Positions 15,913-24,781 of a stretch of 64,000 nucleotides of DNA are shown one piece after another. The position numbers and the translations under genes are program-made. Numbering within the stretch: the stretch's first letter is position 1; each line of letters begins with the position of its first letter. The stretch spans positions 62,001 to 126,000 of the forward strand of contig NZ_JAQAGY010000018.1 in assembly GCF_027533645.1 (NCBI RefSeq), given 5' to 3'. The stretch is from Paenibacillus caseinilyticus (GTDB lineage Bacteria > Bacillota > Bacilli > Paenibacillales > NBRC-103111). The notes below the pieces were generated by a model, which had not been told where the DNA came from, made no database searches, and saw only the letters and a program-made list of their open reading frames with translations.

Positions 15913-17574
15913 ATGAGAAAAAGTTCCATTCTGGCCGCGTCCTTAGCGGCATTGCTGCTGGGATCCCTGGCTGCCCCGGCAGGCACAGTGAAAGCGGTTT
16001 CTAGTAAAGTTGTTCTTGGCTATTATAACGTTTATTATGCCGGAGATACGCAGTCGTATAATTCGGTTTCCAGCTACGGTACTTATTTTAACTCGATGTC
16101 TACGATGACCTTCAGCGCGGATGCTGCGGGTAATGTAACCGGCACTGCTCCTGCGAACGCCATTACGCTTGCCGCCTCCAAGGGGATCCAATCTTATGCC
16201 GCTGTTACGAACCAGGCGAACGGAGCGTTCAGCTCTACCGTAGCCCATGCGATTGTTAGCGACCCGGCCATTCGGGCGAACACAGTGAGCCGGATCCTGG
16301 CCCTGGCCAAATCGAACGGCTACCAGGGCGTAAACATTGACTTTGAGGATATGCTGGCAACAGATCGTCCCTACTTTAACCAATTCATCAGCGAGCTGTC
16401 CGCCACGATGCGGACGAACGGACTGAAGACCGTGGTCTCCGTTATCGCGAAGACCAGCGATTCCCCTGGGAGTGCTTGGTCCGGCGTGTATGATTACAAC
16501 GCCCTGGGACAGAATGCGGATCTCATTCAGCTTATGACTTATGACCAGAACGGCCCATGGGGTGCACCGGGCCCTGTGGCAGGGCTGCCATGGGTGGAGT
16601 CCGTACTGAAGTACGCTGTAACCCAGATTCCTTCCGTTAAAATTATGATGGGGCTGCCCGCTTACGGCTATGATTGGAACACGACTACGAATACAGGGCA
16701 TAAGGCGGTAGCTTGGAAAAGCCTTCCTGCACTGCTGACCAGCACGGCTGCAGTACCAAAATGGGACGCCCTACAGCAGTCCCCGTACACTACCTACACG
16801 GCGGCGGACGGCTCCTCGCATACCTTATGGTATGAGAATGCGGAGAGCATCGAAGCCAAGGCGCGCCTCGCCAATATCTATAATCTGGCGGGCGTGTCGA
16901 TGTGGTGCCTGAGGTTGGAGGACGAGTCGTTCTGGAAGGCAGTGCAGTCCGGATTGAACACGACGGCAACGACGACGAGCCCGACGACAACGACGACGAG
17001 CCCGACGACAACATCGACGACGAGCCCGACGACGACGAGCCCGACGACCACGGCGACGACGAGCCCAACGACAACGACGACAACGAGCCCGACGGCAACG
17101 ACGACGAGTCCGACGACAACGACGAGCCCGACGACAACGACAACGACTAGCCCGACTACCACGGTTGTTTCAAGCAAGACTTCCCTTACACCGAGCAAGA
17201 GCACTTATCTGGCAGGTGAAACGGTGTATATTACAGCCAAGGTAACCGATGCGTCCGGCAAATCGGTCTCTGCGGCTTCGGTTACGCTCTCCGTCACTTC
17301 TCCGGCAGGCACAGTAACGAAGTACGCGGGCACGACCGATGCAGCAGGAGTCAAGAAGTTCGTGATCTACACGTCGAAGAAGACGGTGAAGGGACTTATA
17401 AAGCCCAGGCAGCCACAGCGGCCTCCACGAAGTACACTGCAAGCTCGGCTCTTGCTTCCTACATCATTAAATAGAAGAACATGTGCAAAAAAAAGAAAGC
17501 CGGATTCCCAGGTTCAAGGGATCCGGCTTTTTCTTCTATCGAAAGCTTATGATCGTATTACAGCTTCAGCATAG
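15913..17574 (+). CDS. Secreted GH18-type glycosidase with Thr-rich linker, 3' frameshift
   Basis: The product has a Sec signal peptide (residues 1-29, ending near GTVKA). A GH18 catalytic domain spans about 31-350 and carries the strand [12 protein letters not shown], which holds the family Glu. A linker of TTTSPT repeats (about 350-415) and an Ig-like domain follow. GH18 members cleave chitin or peptidoglycan-related polymers. The last part appears frameshifted near 17386-17393: in the frame as read it runs to 17574 through a terminator and into hemQ. The -1 frame gives [12 protein letters not shown]...SYIIK and stops at 17474, just before the terminator. The original gene probably ended at 17474. 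Confidence 0.85.
   Translation: MRKSSILAASLAALLLGSLAAPAGTVKAVSSKVVLGYYNVYYAGDTQSYNSVSSYGTYFNSMSTMTFSADAAGNVTGTAPANAITLAASKGIQSYAAVTNQANGAFSSTVAHAIVSDPAIRANTVSRILALAKSNGYQGVNIDFEDMLATDRPYFNQFISELSATMRTNGLKTVVSVIAKTSDSPGSAWSGVYDYNALGQNADLIQLMTYDQNGPWGAPGPVAGLPWVESVLKYAVTQIPSVKIMMGLPAYGYDWNTTTNTGHKAVAWKSLPALLTSTAAVPKWDALQQSPYTTYTAADGSSHTLWYENAESIEAKARLANIYNLAGVSMWCLRLEDESFWKAVQSGLNTTATTTSPTTTTTSPTTTSTTSPTTTSPTTTATTSPTTTTTTSPTATTTSPTTTTSPTTTTTTSPTTTVVSSKTSLTPSKSTYLAGETVYITAKVTDASGKSVSAASVTLSVTSPAGTVTKYAGTTDAAGVKKFVIYTSKKTVKGLIKPRQPQRPPRSTLQARLLLPTSLNRRTCAKKRKPDSQVQGIRLFLLSKAYDRITASA
16960..17163 (+). repeat. Degenerate repeat encoding a Thr/Ser/Pro linker
   Basis: Tandem ACGACGAGCCCGACGACAA-type units encode TTTSPTT repeats in the GH18 protein. 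They form a flexible, possibly glycosylated spacer. The tract is prone to length change. Confidence 0.85.
17496..17535 (+). terminator. Terminator of the GH18 gene
   Basis: AAAGCCGGAT pairs with ATCCGGCTTT, followed by TTCTT. It lies 21 bp after the predicted original stop at 17474 and inside the shifted frame. It may also serve the leftward hemQ gene. Confidence 0.75.
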
Positions 17575-18304
17575 CGGCCATTTTCTCCTGGTCGAGCAGG
17601 TTGCCGACATAGAAATCGCCGAATTCGCCGAAGCGGGCGCTGGTCTCGTCGAAGCGCATCTCGTGCACGATCTTCTTGAACTGCAGCGGGTCTTCCGCGA
17701 ACAAGGTTACGCCCCATTCCCAATCGTCAAGGCCGATCGATCCGGAGATGATCTGCTTTACCTTGCCGGCGTAACTGCGGCCGATCGTACCGTGGCCGCG
17801 CATGAAGTTGCGGCGCTCCTCAGCAGACAGCATGTACCAGTTGTCGTTGCCTTCGCGGCGTTTGTTCATCGGATAGAAACAGATATGCTTCGCTTTCGGC
17901 AGCGTCGGCTTCAGGCGGGCCAGAATATCCGGATCCTGCATCGGATCGGTGCCCGGCTTCGCCATATAGCCGCCAAGCTCGACGACCGAAACATAAGAAT
18001 AGGTAGGCACCGTAACTTGGGCGAAGATCGTCTTGTTGAACTCCGTCTCAAGCTCATTCAGCTCGTCAAGCGTCTCGCGAAGGTGCATAAACACAAAGTC
18101 GGCCTTCTGCCCGACGATCGAGAAGAATGCGGTACTGCCCTGCTTGGCGTCTTCTGTATCCTGATAGCGGCGAAGCAGGCCGTACAGCTCGTCCTCCGCG
18201 CGGCCTCTCTCCGAAGCGGTCAGACTCTTCCAGGCGTTCCAGTCGATTGCGCGGAAGTCATGCAGGGCGTACCAGCCTTCCAGTGTGTTGACGACATCAC
18301 TCAT
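17558..18304 (-). CDS. hemQ: Coproheme decarboxylase HemQ (ChdC)
   Basis: This 248-residue protein belongs to the chlorite-dismutase-like fold. It carries the HemQ signature FYPMNKRR with Y144 (the reactive Tyr is at about position 145 in Firmicute enzymes). The proximal heme ligand is likely H171 in RGHGTIGR, and the C-terminal pattern is [11 protein letters not shown]. HemQ converts coproheme to heme b in the last step of the Gram-positive coproporphyrin pathway. The start is ATG 18304 with a GGAG-type ribosome binding site. It is monocistronic and convergent with the GH18 gene. Confidence 0.93.
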   Translation of the reverse strand: MSDVVNTLEGWYALHDFRAIDWNAWKSLTASERGRAEDELYGLLRRYQDTEDAKQGSTAFFSIVGQKADFVFMHLRETLDELNELETEFNKTIFAQVTVPTYSYVSVVELGGYMAKPGTDPMQDPDILARLKPTLPKAKHICFYPMNKRREGNDNWYMLSAEERRNFMRGHGTIGRSYAGKVKQIISGSIGLDDWEWGVTLFAEDPLQFKKIVHEMRFDETSARFGEFGDFYVGNLLDQEKMAAMLKL

Positions 18305-18512
18305 GTGGATCTCTCCTTTGTATGTAGGGGTAGTTAGTTATGCGCTCCGACAGTCCTTCTTGCTCCATCATTGTAGCGAAAAGCGCTCCAAAGGGCAAAT
18401 AAACCCAGGTGAAGATTCTCTGAACATGCTATGGAAAAGAAGTATGGGAAAGGGTAAAATCCGGACGGCCAAATTCCGATGTAAGTGTATAAGAAGAGAG
18501 GAGGACGGCCGC

Positions 18513-18629
18513 ATGCGGACTATCAGTACATTTCACCTGGGCATTCTATGGGGAGTCCTCCTCAGTCTGCCCCTGTGGGCAGCGATCATCGGCTGGTTCC
18601 AGCTGATCTGGTCGTTGTTCGCAGGATAG
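18513..18629 (+). CDS. Small single-span membrane peptide (38 aa)
   Basis: A 38-residue ORF has one hydrophobic helix (LGILWGVLLSLPLWAAIIGW) and a strong ribosome binding site: GGAGG eight bases before ATG 18513. I do not recognise it. It lies between the divergent hemQ gene and yuiB. The ribosome binding site and clean transmembrane pattern support translation. Confidence 0.5.
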   Translation: MRTISTFHLGILWGVLLSLPLWAAIIGWFQLIWSLFAG

Positions 18630-18724
18630 CGCGGCCAGCTCTTTCAAGTTCAACAAGCGTTCACTTTACCCTGATGAGGTTTTTATATACAATGAAGCCA
18701 TAAGGATAAAAGGGAGTGTTCGCC

Positions 18725-19009
18725 TTGCTGCAGTTGATTATCGTCACCGTGCTGCTTTTCGTGCTTTTCTTCGGGCTCGGTTTTATACTAAACATGCTCA
18801 TGAAAACCACCTGGTTTCCCATCTACGGATACATCGCCCTTCTGATCGGGCTTGTCATCTACTGGGGCTGGGGGACCGGCTCGCTGACATCGAACATCAC
18901 GGAGTACGCGTTCGCGGATTACATCCCCGCCTTCGGCGGCCTGATCGGCGCCATCCTGAGCGGCTCCACGATCAAGTATTTGCGTACGAACGGATATAAG
19001 ATGTTTTAA
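18725..19009 (+). CDS. yuiB: YuiB family membrane protein
   Basis: This 94-residue protein has three predicted membrane segments. The N-terminal pattern F-V-L-F-F-G-L-G-F-I-L-N-M-L and the C-terminal SGSTIKYLRTNGYKMF match Bacillus YuiB, whose function is unknown. The start is TTG 18725, eight bases after GGGAG; a GTG nine bases upstream overlaps that site. A terminator follows directly. Confidence 0.75.
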   Translation: MLQLIIVTVLLFVLFFGLGFILNMLMKTTWFPIYGYIALLIGLVIYWGWGTGSLTSNITEYAFADYIPAFGGLIGAILSGSTIKYLRTNGYKMF

Positions 19010-19023
19010 GATTGCAGCTACCG

Positions 19024-19052
19024 GCCCTGCCACTCTTGGCAGGGCTTTATTT
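19024..19052 (+). terminator. yuiB terminator
   Basis: GCCCTGCCA pairs with TGGCAGGGC around a 4-base loop, with a T-rich tail. Confidence 0.85.
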
Positions 19053-19057
19053 AACTA

Positions 19058-19096
19058 AACGCGCGTCATCCTAAGGACGGCGAAGCCGTTTATCTC
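19058..19096 (+). repeat. Dispersed intergenic repeat, partial copy 2
   Basis: This segment (AACGCGCGTCATCC, then AAGGACGGCGAAGCCGTTTA) matches the right half of the 86-bp repeat at 2343-2428 and 21770-21855, with small gaps. It again sits directly after a terminator. Confidence 0.7.
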
Positions 19097-19220
19097 GATC
19101 CGGCCGATCGGCGCACCGCTTCCGATAACCGGCATAGCCTGCTTTTTCCTTCTACAAGGATGGGGCTACCTATGCTAGAATGAAGAGTAAGACTCAACAC
19201 ATGGATGGGGTTAGACCTGA

Positions 19221-20729
19221 ATGCGGATTACGAACGGGCTCCACTTTTCTGAATATCACCGCTTCTGCGTGCTGCGGGACTTCTCGCTGAGTCCCTTGGA
19301 TTATAAGGTGCTTTCGACGATGTACCAGCCGATGATCGGCGCTTATGCCATCGCGGTCTACCAGACGCTCTTCCAGCAGATACCGGCGGACAAGGTCGGC
19401 TGCTCTGCGATGGAGCAGCAGCGCAAGCTCTTCATGGCGCTGGAGCTGGAGTCCGGGGAGCGGGGGCGCCAGCAGTTCATTGAGATGACGTCGAAGCTCG
19501 AAGCCGTAGGGCTTCTGAGGACCTGCAGGCGGTTCGCGGCGGCTTCCGAGGACTATGTCTACGAATATACGCTGTACGCGCCGCTGCCGCCGGGCGAGTT
19601 CTTCCGCAATCAGCACCTGACGCTGCTGCTGAGGGACAAAGTCGGTAAATTCACCGTATTCGCCCTCCGGGATGAGCTGCTGCAGCCGGTCTCCGAAGAT
19701 CTCAAGGAGGCGAACACCGAGAACTTGTCGGTGCCGTTCTATGATCTGTTCCGGCTCAACACGCAGGTCATCGATTACGAGCTGGAGCAGGCGTTCTTCG
19801 AAGCGTCGGCGGCCGGGGCTAAGGAGACCAAGCCGGAGCTTGCACCGAAGGGCTTCCAGTATGCGGAGATCATTATGCATTTCCCGAGCTACTCCATGAA
19901 CCGGGAGTACGTGGAACAGCTGAAGTATGAGCCCGAGCAGATGGCGACGCTGAATTTTGTGGCAAAGAAATACAACTTGTATCTGACGGATTTGTGCCGG
20001 CTGCTGGATGAGGACGGGGTGTTCGATGACCGGGGCCAGATTAACCTCGATCTGCTGCAGGCCAAGGCCAACCAGACCTTCTTGGCCGACCGCAAGCGCA
20101 GCGACGAACGCAAACTGGTTCTGGCCAAAATGAATGACGGCCAAAAGCCGAAAGACGGCCAGTCTGCCGCGGGCGACAGCAACGAATCTTTGGGCGATAA
20201 AGTAGTAGAGATGGAATTTTATCTCGAAGTACCCGATAAGTTTCAAGGCGAATGCAATCAGCACCAATATAACTACATCCTGCGCAACGAACCTTATACC
20301 TTCCTGCTCGACAAGATTTTCTCCAACGGCTCGGTGCCGACCAAGCTGCTCGAGATCATCGCCGAGATCGTGCTCGTGAACGGGCTTCCGGAACCGGTAA
20401 TCAACGTACTTATACATTATATTTATGTGAATAAAAGATCTTGGTCCAAGACCTCGATTGTCCTCACCGCTACCGACATGCTCGGCAAGCAGGTACAGAC
20501 CTTCGAAGGGGCGGTCCAATATATCCGGGAGCAGGAGAAGTTCCAACAGCAGCAGAAGGCCCGGGGGGCGGCAGCAGCCGGCGGGGGAACCAGAGGAGGC
20601 CGGGGACGCCAGAAGCCGGTCATTCCTATGGTGAAGGAATCGGCGCCGAAGAAGCTGTCGGCTGCGGAGCGTGAAGAGCTTCGGCGGATGGCCGAACAGC
20701 TCGACAGGCAGCGGGTTCGCAAAGAATAG
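19221..20729 (+). CDS. dnaB: Replication initiation/membrane attachment protein DnaB (Bacillus type)
   Basis: This 502-residue protein opens with a winged-helix-type region (FCVLRDFSLSPLDYKVLSTMYQPMIG). Later it carries a second DnaB/DnaD-type domain (ILRNEPYTFLLDKIFSNGSVP through VLIHYIYVNKRSWSKT). This is the layout of Firmicute DnaB, which works with DnaD and DnaI to load the DnaC helicase at the origin and at restart forks. The C-terminal 80 residues are Gln/Ala/Gly/Arg-rich and probably disordered. dnaI follows 31 bp downstream, as in Bacillus. Confidence 0.9.
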   Translation: MRITNGLHFSEYHRFCVLRDFSLSPLDYKVLSTMYQPMIGAYAIAVYQTLFQQIPADKVGCSAMEQQRKLFMALELESGERGRQQFIEMTSKLEAVGLLRTCRRFAAASEDYVYEYTLYAPLPPGEFFRNQHLTLLLRDKVGKFTVFALRDELLQPVSEDLKEANTENLSVPFYDLFRLNTQVIDYELEQAFFEASAAGAKETKPELAPKGFQYAEIIMHFPSYSMNREYVEQLKYEPEQMATLNFVAKKYNLYLTDLCRLLDEDGVFDDRGQINLDLLQAKANQTFLADRKRSDERKLVLAKMNDGQKPKDGQSAAGDSNESLGDKVVEMEFYLEVPDKFQGECNQHQYNYILRNEPYTFLLDKIFSNGSVPTKLLEIIAEIVLVNGLPEPVINVLIHYIYVNKRSWSKTSIVLTATDMLGKQVQTFEGAVQYIREQEKFQQQQKARGAAAAGGGTRGGRGRQKPVIPMVKESAPKKLSAAEREELRRMAEQLDRQRVRKE

Positions 20730-20760
20730 CAGCAGGACATCTTGGGAGGGGTGAAGACGG

Positions 20761-21717
20761 GTGGAATCGCTTGGAGAATTGCTGGGCAGGGGACAGGGAC
20801 GCAAGCTGCTCAAGCAGGCGGAGGACAAGCTGCGCGAAGTGGCGACCGATCCGCTCATTGTGAAGCTGAGGCAGAAGCACCCCCAGCTCGATTATCAGAC
20901 GATGAAGCTTAACCTGAACAAGCTGCATCAATATGTGAAGGAATACGAGAACTGTTCGAATTGTCCGGGGCTTGACCGCTGCCCGAACGACATGCAGGGA
21001 CATTACTCGATGCTGTCGGTGGAAGCGGGAGAGGATCGCACGAGAGTCCATGACCAGAAGGTGGCCTGCAAGAAGTTCCTCGCCCATGAAGCGCAGCAGT
21101 CGGTCCGCAAGCGGATCCGCAGCTTCTATGTGGACGAGCGGGCCCTCTCCGAAGGCTATTCGACGATCGAGATTATGGACAAGGATGACGAGAGGGAACC
21201 GGCCGTAGCCCAGGTGCTGCGCTACATCTTCCGGACCAGGCAGGAAGGACTCCAGAAGAACGGCTTGTACCTCGAGGGGCAGTTCGGCACGGGCAAGACG
21301 TTCCTGATGTGCTACATGCTGCATGAACTGGCGCTCGACGGGTACACGGGGGCGATCGTCTATATGCCGGATTTTGCGGAGGACCTCAAGTCCATGTTCA
21401 ATGATCCGCAGAGGTTGAAGGAGACCATCGACATCCTGAAGGATACGGATCTGCTCGTCTTTGACGATATGGGGGCGGAGAACCTGAATCCGTGGCTCCG
21501 GGACCATGTGATGGGAGCCATCCTCAACTACCGGATGAACCGCAAGCCCACGTTCTTCACCTCGAATCACGACCTCGATGCGCTCGAGAAGCACTTCAGC
21601 TTCACGAGCAAGGACGGGGACGAAGAGTTCAAGGGCCGGCGGATCATGGACCGGATCCGTCCGTTCGTGGAAGTTGTGACGGTGGCCGGGTACAACAAGC
21701 GGGGCGCGGTATCCTGA
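20761..21717 (+). CDS. dnaI: Primosomal helicase loader DnaI
   Basis: This 318-residue AAA+ ATPase starts at GTG 20761 after GGGAGGGG. Residues 65-103 hold four cysteines (C65, C68, C74, C103) for the zinc site of the N-terminal helicase-binding domain. Walker A is GQFGTGKT (173-180), Walker B is LLVFDDMG (231-238), and a sensor region TFFTSNH follows. DnaI loads the replicative helicase and is co-transcribed with dnaB. Confidence 0.93.
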   Translation: MESLGELLGRGQGRKLLKQAEDKLREVATDPLIVKLRQKHPQLDYQTMKLNLNKLHQYVKEYENCSNCPGLDRCPNDMQGHYSMLSVEAGEDRTRVHDQKVACKKFLAHEAQQSVRKRIRSFYVDERALSEGYSTIEIMDKDDEREPAVAQVLRYIFRTRQEGLQKNGLYLEGQFGTGKTFLMCYMLHELALDGYTGAIVYMPDFAEDLKSMFNDPQRLKETIDILKDTDLLVFDDMGAENLNPWLRDHVMGAILNYRMNRKPTFFTSNHDLDALEKHFSFTSKDGDEEFKGRRIMDRIRPFVEVVTVAGYNKRGAVS

Positions 21718-21769
21718 CATAGGACAGCCTGCCCGTACTGTAGCCGTATGGCGATGATAAATAACAATG

Positions 21770-21855
21770 CAAGATAAACGACCTCGCCGTCCTTTAAGGA
21801 CGATGCGCGTTATTAAGATATATAAGATAACAGGATCGAACCCTGGTGAGATATA
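21770..21855 (-). repeat. Dispersed intergenic repeat, copy 3
   Basis: Reverse-complement copy of 2343-2428. It contains the palindrome CGTCCTTAAAGGACG, so its RNA could fold. On its left-arm side it continues into an AT-rich tract with repeated TTATATATC units. Confidence 0.8.
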
Positions 21856-21878
21856 AAATCTTATATATCTTATATATC

Positions 21879-21919
21879 AAAAAAGCCTCTTGTGCCTTGG
21901 CGGCACAAGAGGCTTTTTT
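21879..21919. terminator. Bidirectional terminator
   Basis: An 18-bp stem AAAAAAGCCTCTTGTGCC/GGCACAAGAGGCTTTTTT with a 5-base loop, between dnaI and the convergent small membrane-protein gene. Confidence 0.9.
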
Positions 21920-21966
21920 ATCGTTCATGGACCGTTGCTCGGCGGCAGGCTTGCTTGCCAACCCTC

Positions 21967-22116
21967 TTACTTAACCAGCAGCGAAATGATGGTAGCTGCG
22001 ATACCCATCAGGAAGAGGGCTCCGAAGAATACGCCAAAGCCAATCGCCGTATCCATCAAATCGTCCCGGCCTTCCTCGTACACGTGCAGTTCCGGATGCT
22101 TCGAATCGTTGGTCAT
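21967..22116 (-). CDS. Small membrane protein, YqzM-like (49 aa)
   Basis: A 49-residue ORF has an ideal ribosome binding site (AAGGAGGT seven bases before ATG 22116). It has a charged N-terminus with EEGRDDLMDTAIGFGVFFGA followed by one transmembrane helix ending SLLVK. The D-x-x-D-x-x-x-G-F lead-in to a single helix resembles YqzM-type Bacillales proteins of unknown function. A bidirectional terminator lies just downstream. It is transcribed divergently from trxA. Confidence 0.6.
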   Translation of the reverse strand: MTNDSKHPELHVYEEGRDDLMDTAIGFGVFFGALFLMGIAATIISLLVK

Positions 22117-22214
22117 GACAAGTACCTCCTTGACACACATATAGAATTAGTATACCCAAATTTCAAGATGCATGTAAAGGACAGGAAGTGACAATTGTGC
22201 AAACTTTGGTCCGG

Positions 22215-22242
22215 TTGAAAAGTGGGATTGATGTGGTATACT
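22215..22242 (+). promoter_or_regulatory. trxA promoter
   Basis: TTGAAA (22215-22220), 16-bp spacer, TATACT (22237-22242), about 43 bp upstream of the trxA start. Confidence 0.65.
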
Positions 22243-22284
22243 TTACATATGGACATTATTCCGCCTAAAGGAGAGAGTTGAACT

Positions 22285-22602
22285 ATGGCTATCGTAAATG
22301 TATCTGACCAGTCCTTCGGAGCTGAAGTAGAAGGAACCGGTACAGTTCTTGTTGATTTTTGGGCTCCTTGGTGCGGTCCCTGCAAAATGATCGCTCCTGT
22401 GCTTGAGGAGCTCGATAAAGAGATGGGCGAGAGTGTCAAGATCGCCAAAGTAAACGTGGATGACAATCCGGAATCCGCATCCCGCTTCGGCGTGATGAGC
22501 ATCCCGACGCTGATCGTCTTCAAGGACGGCCAGCCGGTAGATAAAGTGGTCGGCTTCCAGTCCAAGGATGCCCTCAAGAACGTACTGGGCCGCCACCAAT
22601 AA
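22285..22602 (+). CDS. trxA: Thioredoxin
   Basis: This 105-residue classical thioredoxin has WCGPCK at residues 29-34 and the cis-proline motif SIPTLIVF. It reduces protein disulfides with NADPH via thioredoxin reductase. AAAGGAG lies nine bases before ATG 22285. A terminator separates it from uvrC. The trxA-uvrC neighbourhood is the same as in Bacillus. Confidence 0.95.
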   Translation: MAIVNVSDQSFGAEVEGTGTVLVDFWAPWCGPCKMIAPVLEELDKEMGESVKIAKVNVDDNPESASRFGVMSIPTLIVFKDGQPVDKVVGFQSKDALKNVLGRHQ

Positions 22603-22674
22603 GAGGCAGCGGGGTATCTCGCCGTGATCCGGATAGCAGAGCCGCTTGGCGTTTCGCCTCCCGGATCATGAACC

Positions 22675-22713
22675 AAAGCTCTTTTTCTGCTATGCCGGGG
22701 AAAAGAGCTTTTT
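22675..22713 (+). terminator. trxA terminator
   Basis: AAAGCTCTTTT pairs with AAAAGAGCTTT around a 15-base loop, followed by T residues. Confidence 0.8.
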
Positions 22714-22762
22714 GCCGTTGTCCCTCCGCTGGAGGTATGGGGAAAGGGGAGAAGCAAGGAAG

Positions 22763-24781
22763 ATGGCTACATCACAGGGAGAGCTCGGTCCGGAAGAGCG
22801 CAGGAAGCTGCGCGAGACCATCAAGAACAAGCTGGCACTCGTGCCGGAACAGCCCGGCTGCTACCTGATGAAGAACCGGGACGGCACCGTGATCTACGTT
22901 GGCAAGGCCAAAGTGCTGCGCAACCGGCTGCGTTCTTATTTTACGGGGAGCCATACGATTAAGACGCAGCTGCTCGTCAATGACATTGTCGACTTTGAAT
23001 ATATCGTGACAGCAAGCAATATGGAAGCCCTCATTCTCGAATGCAATTTAATCAAGAAGTATTATCCTCGGTATAACGTGCTGCTCAAGGACGATAAGTC
23101 CTTTCCCTATATTAAGATTACGAACGAGAAGCATCCGCGGCTGGAGGTCACGCGGCGGGTAGTGAAGGACAAAGGCAAGTACTTCGGGCCGTACCCGAAC
23201 CCTTATGCAGCGAATATGACCATGAAGCTTCTCGAGCGGTTGTATCCGCTCCGCAAGTGCCGTACCCTGCCGGATAAAGTATGCCTGTACTATCATCTGG
23301 GCCAGTGCGTCGCCCCCTGCGAATACGAGGTCGAGCAGGAGACCTACGACAAGATGGTGACCGAGATCGCCAAGTTCCTGAACGGCGGGCATAACGAGAT
23401 CAAGAAAGACCTCAGCCGGAAGATGCAGGAAGCGGCGGAAGAGCTGAATTTCGAGCGGGCCAAGGAGCTGCGCGACCAGATCCAGCATATCGACACCGTC
23501 ATGGAGAAGCAGAAGATCACGACGATCGATACGATAGACCGTGATGTGTTCGGGTTCGCTGTGGAGAAGGGATGGATGTGCGTACAGATCCTCTATATGC
23601 GCCAGGGCAAGCTGATCGAGCGCCATGCGTCCATGTTCCCGTATTACGGCGAAGCGTACGACGATTTTCTATCCTTCGTCACCCAGTATTACAGCGACAA
23701 TCCGGCGCTGCCCAAAGAAGTGTTCCTGCCTTCTTCGGAGGAGGATGCCATGGAGGATAGCGAGGCGTCCCCTTCTGCGTCTGCGGCAGCGGCAACTCAA
23801 GCAGCCGAGAGTCCGGGCGAGTCACCGGGCCAACAAGCTGATGAGGAGGGCACGCCGGAATCCAAGACCTTTATCAAGGATGCGCTCGAGAGCTGGCTGA
23901 AGGTCAAGGTACATGTGCCGCGCCGGGGCCTCAAAAAAAACATGGTCGATATGGCCGTGGACAATGCGAAGGTAGCGCTCGACGAAAAATTCCGGCTGAT
24001 CGCAAGGGATGAGGAACGGACCGTCAAAGCTGTCGAGAATCTCGGCGAATATCTCGGCCTCGGCATCGTGCGGCGTATCGAGGCCTTCGATAACTCGAAT
24101 ATCCAGGGATCCGACCCCGTCTCCGCGATGGTCGTCTTCACGGACGGGAAGCCGGACCGCAAAGAGTACCGCAAATATAAAATCCGCACGGTTCAAGGAC
24201 CGGACGATTACGAAACGATGCGTGAGGTCGTACGCAGGCGCTATGAGCGGGTGTTGAAGGAAGGGCTGACACAGCCCGACTTGATTGTCATCGACGGCGG
24301 GCGGGGCCATATGTCCGCGGCGATCGACGTGTTGGAGAACGAGCTGGGGCTCTTCATTCCGGTCTGTGGTCTCGTGAAGGATATCAAGCATAAGACGGCC
24401 CAGCTGCTGATGGGCGACCCGGCCGAGATCGTTCCTCTGCCGAGGGACAGCCAGGAGTTCTATCTCCTGCAGCGTATTCAGGAGGAAGTCCACCGCTTTG
24501 CGATTACGTTCCACCGCGATATCCGGGCGAAGTCGATGGTCGTCTCTACACTGGACTCGATTCCGGGCATCGGGGAGAAGCGGCGCAAGGCGCTCCTGAA
24601 GCATTTTGGATCCCTCAAAAAAATAAAAGAGGCTCAGCCCGAAGACTTTAAGCCTCTTGGTATCGGAGAGAAGCTGGCATCCCAGATTCTCCAGTCCTTG
24701 AACGGTTCGGATGGGGAAGCTACGGCTGAGGAGACGGAGGAGGAAACAGGGTCTGCGTCTGCGGAGACGACGGAGGCTTAG
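22763..24781 (+). CDS. uvrC: Excinuclease ABC subunit C
   Basis: This 672-residue protein has an N-terminal GIY-YIG nuclease domain ([20 protein letters not shown]). A Cys-rich patch ([21 protein letters not shown]), a UVR helical hairpin ([14 protein letters not shown]) and an RNase H-like nuclease domain ([27 protein letters not shown]) follow, then a C-terminal double helix-hairpin-helix ([20 protein letters not shown]). It makes both incisions in nucleotide excision repair. An unusual Ser/Ala/Glu-rich insert lies at about residues 325-368. The 3' end overlaps the convergent CPBP gene by 62 bp. The start is ATG 22763 after a GGAAG-type site. Confidence 0.95.
   Translation: MATSQGELGPEERRKLRETIKNKLALVPEQPGCYLMKNRDGTVIYVGKAKVLRNRLRSYFTGSHTIKTQLLVNDIVDFEYIVTASNMEALILECNLIKKYYPRYNVLLKDDKSFPYIKITNEKHPRLEVTRRVVKDKGKYFGPYPNPYAANMTMKLLERLYPLRKCRTLPDKVCLYYHLGQCVAPCEYEVEQETYDKMVTEIAKFLNGGHNEIKKDLSRKMQEAAEELNFERAKELRDQIQHIDTVMEKQKITTIDTIDRDVFGFAVEKGWMCVQILYMRQGKLIERHASMFPYYGEAYDDFLSFVTQYYSDNPALPKEVFLPSSEEDAMEDSEASPSASAAAATQAAESPGESPGQQADEEGTPESKTFIKDALESWLKVKVHVPRRGLKKNMVDMAVDNAKVALDEKFRLIARDEERTVKAVENLGEYLGLGIVRRIEAFDNSNIQGSDPVSAMVVFTDGKPDRKEYRKYKIRTVQGPDDYETMREVVRRRYERVLKEGLTQPDLIVIDGGRGHMSAAIDVLENELGLFIPVCGLVKDIKHKTAQLLMGDPAEIVPLPRDSQEFYLLQRIQEEVHRFAITFHRDIRAKSMVVSTLDSIPGIGEKRRKALLKHFGSLKKIKEAQPEDFKPLGIGEKLASQILQSLNGSDGEATAEETEEETGSASAETTEA

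Noticed and set aside
19194-20858. 554-codon minus-strand open frame opposite dnaB
   Set aside because: Mirror frame of the clearly recognisable dnaB gene; no start signal and a composition typical of antisense frames.
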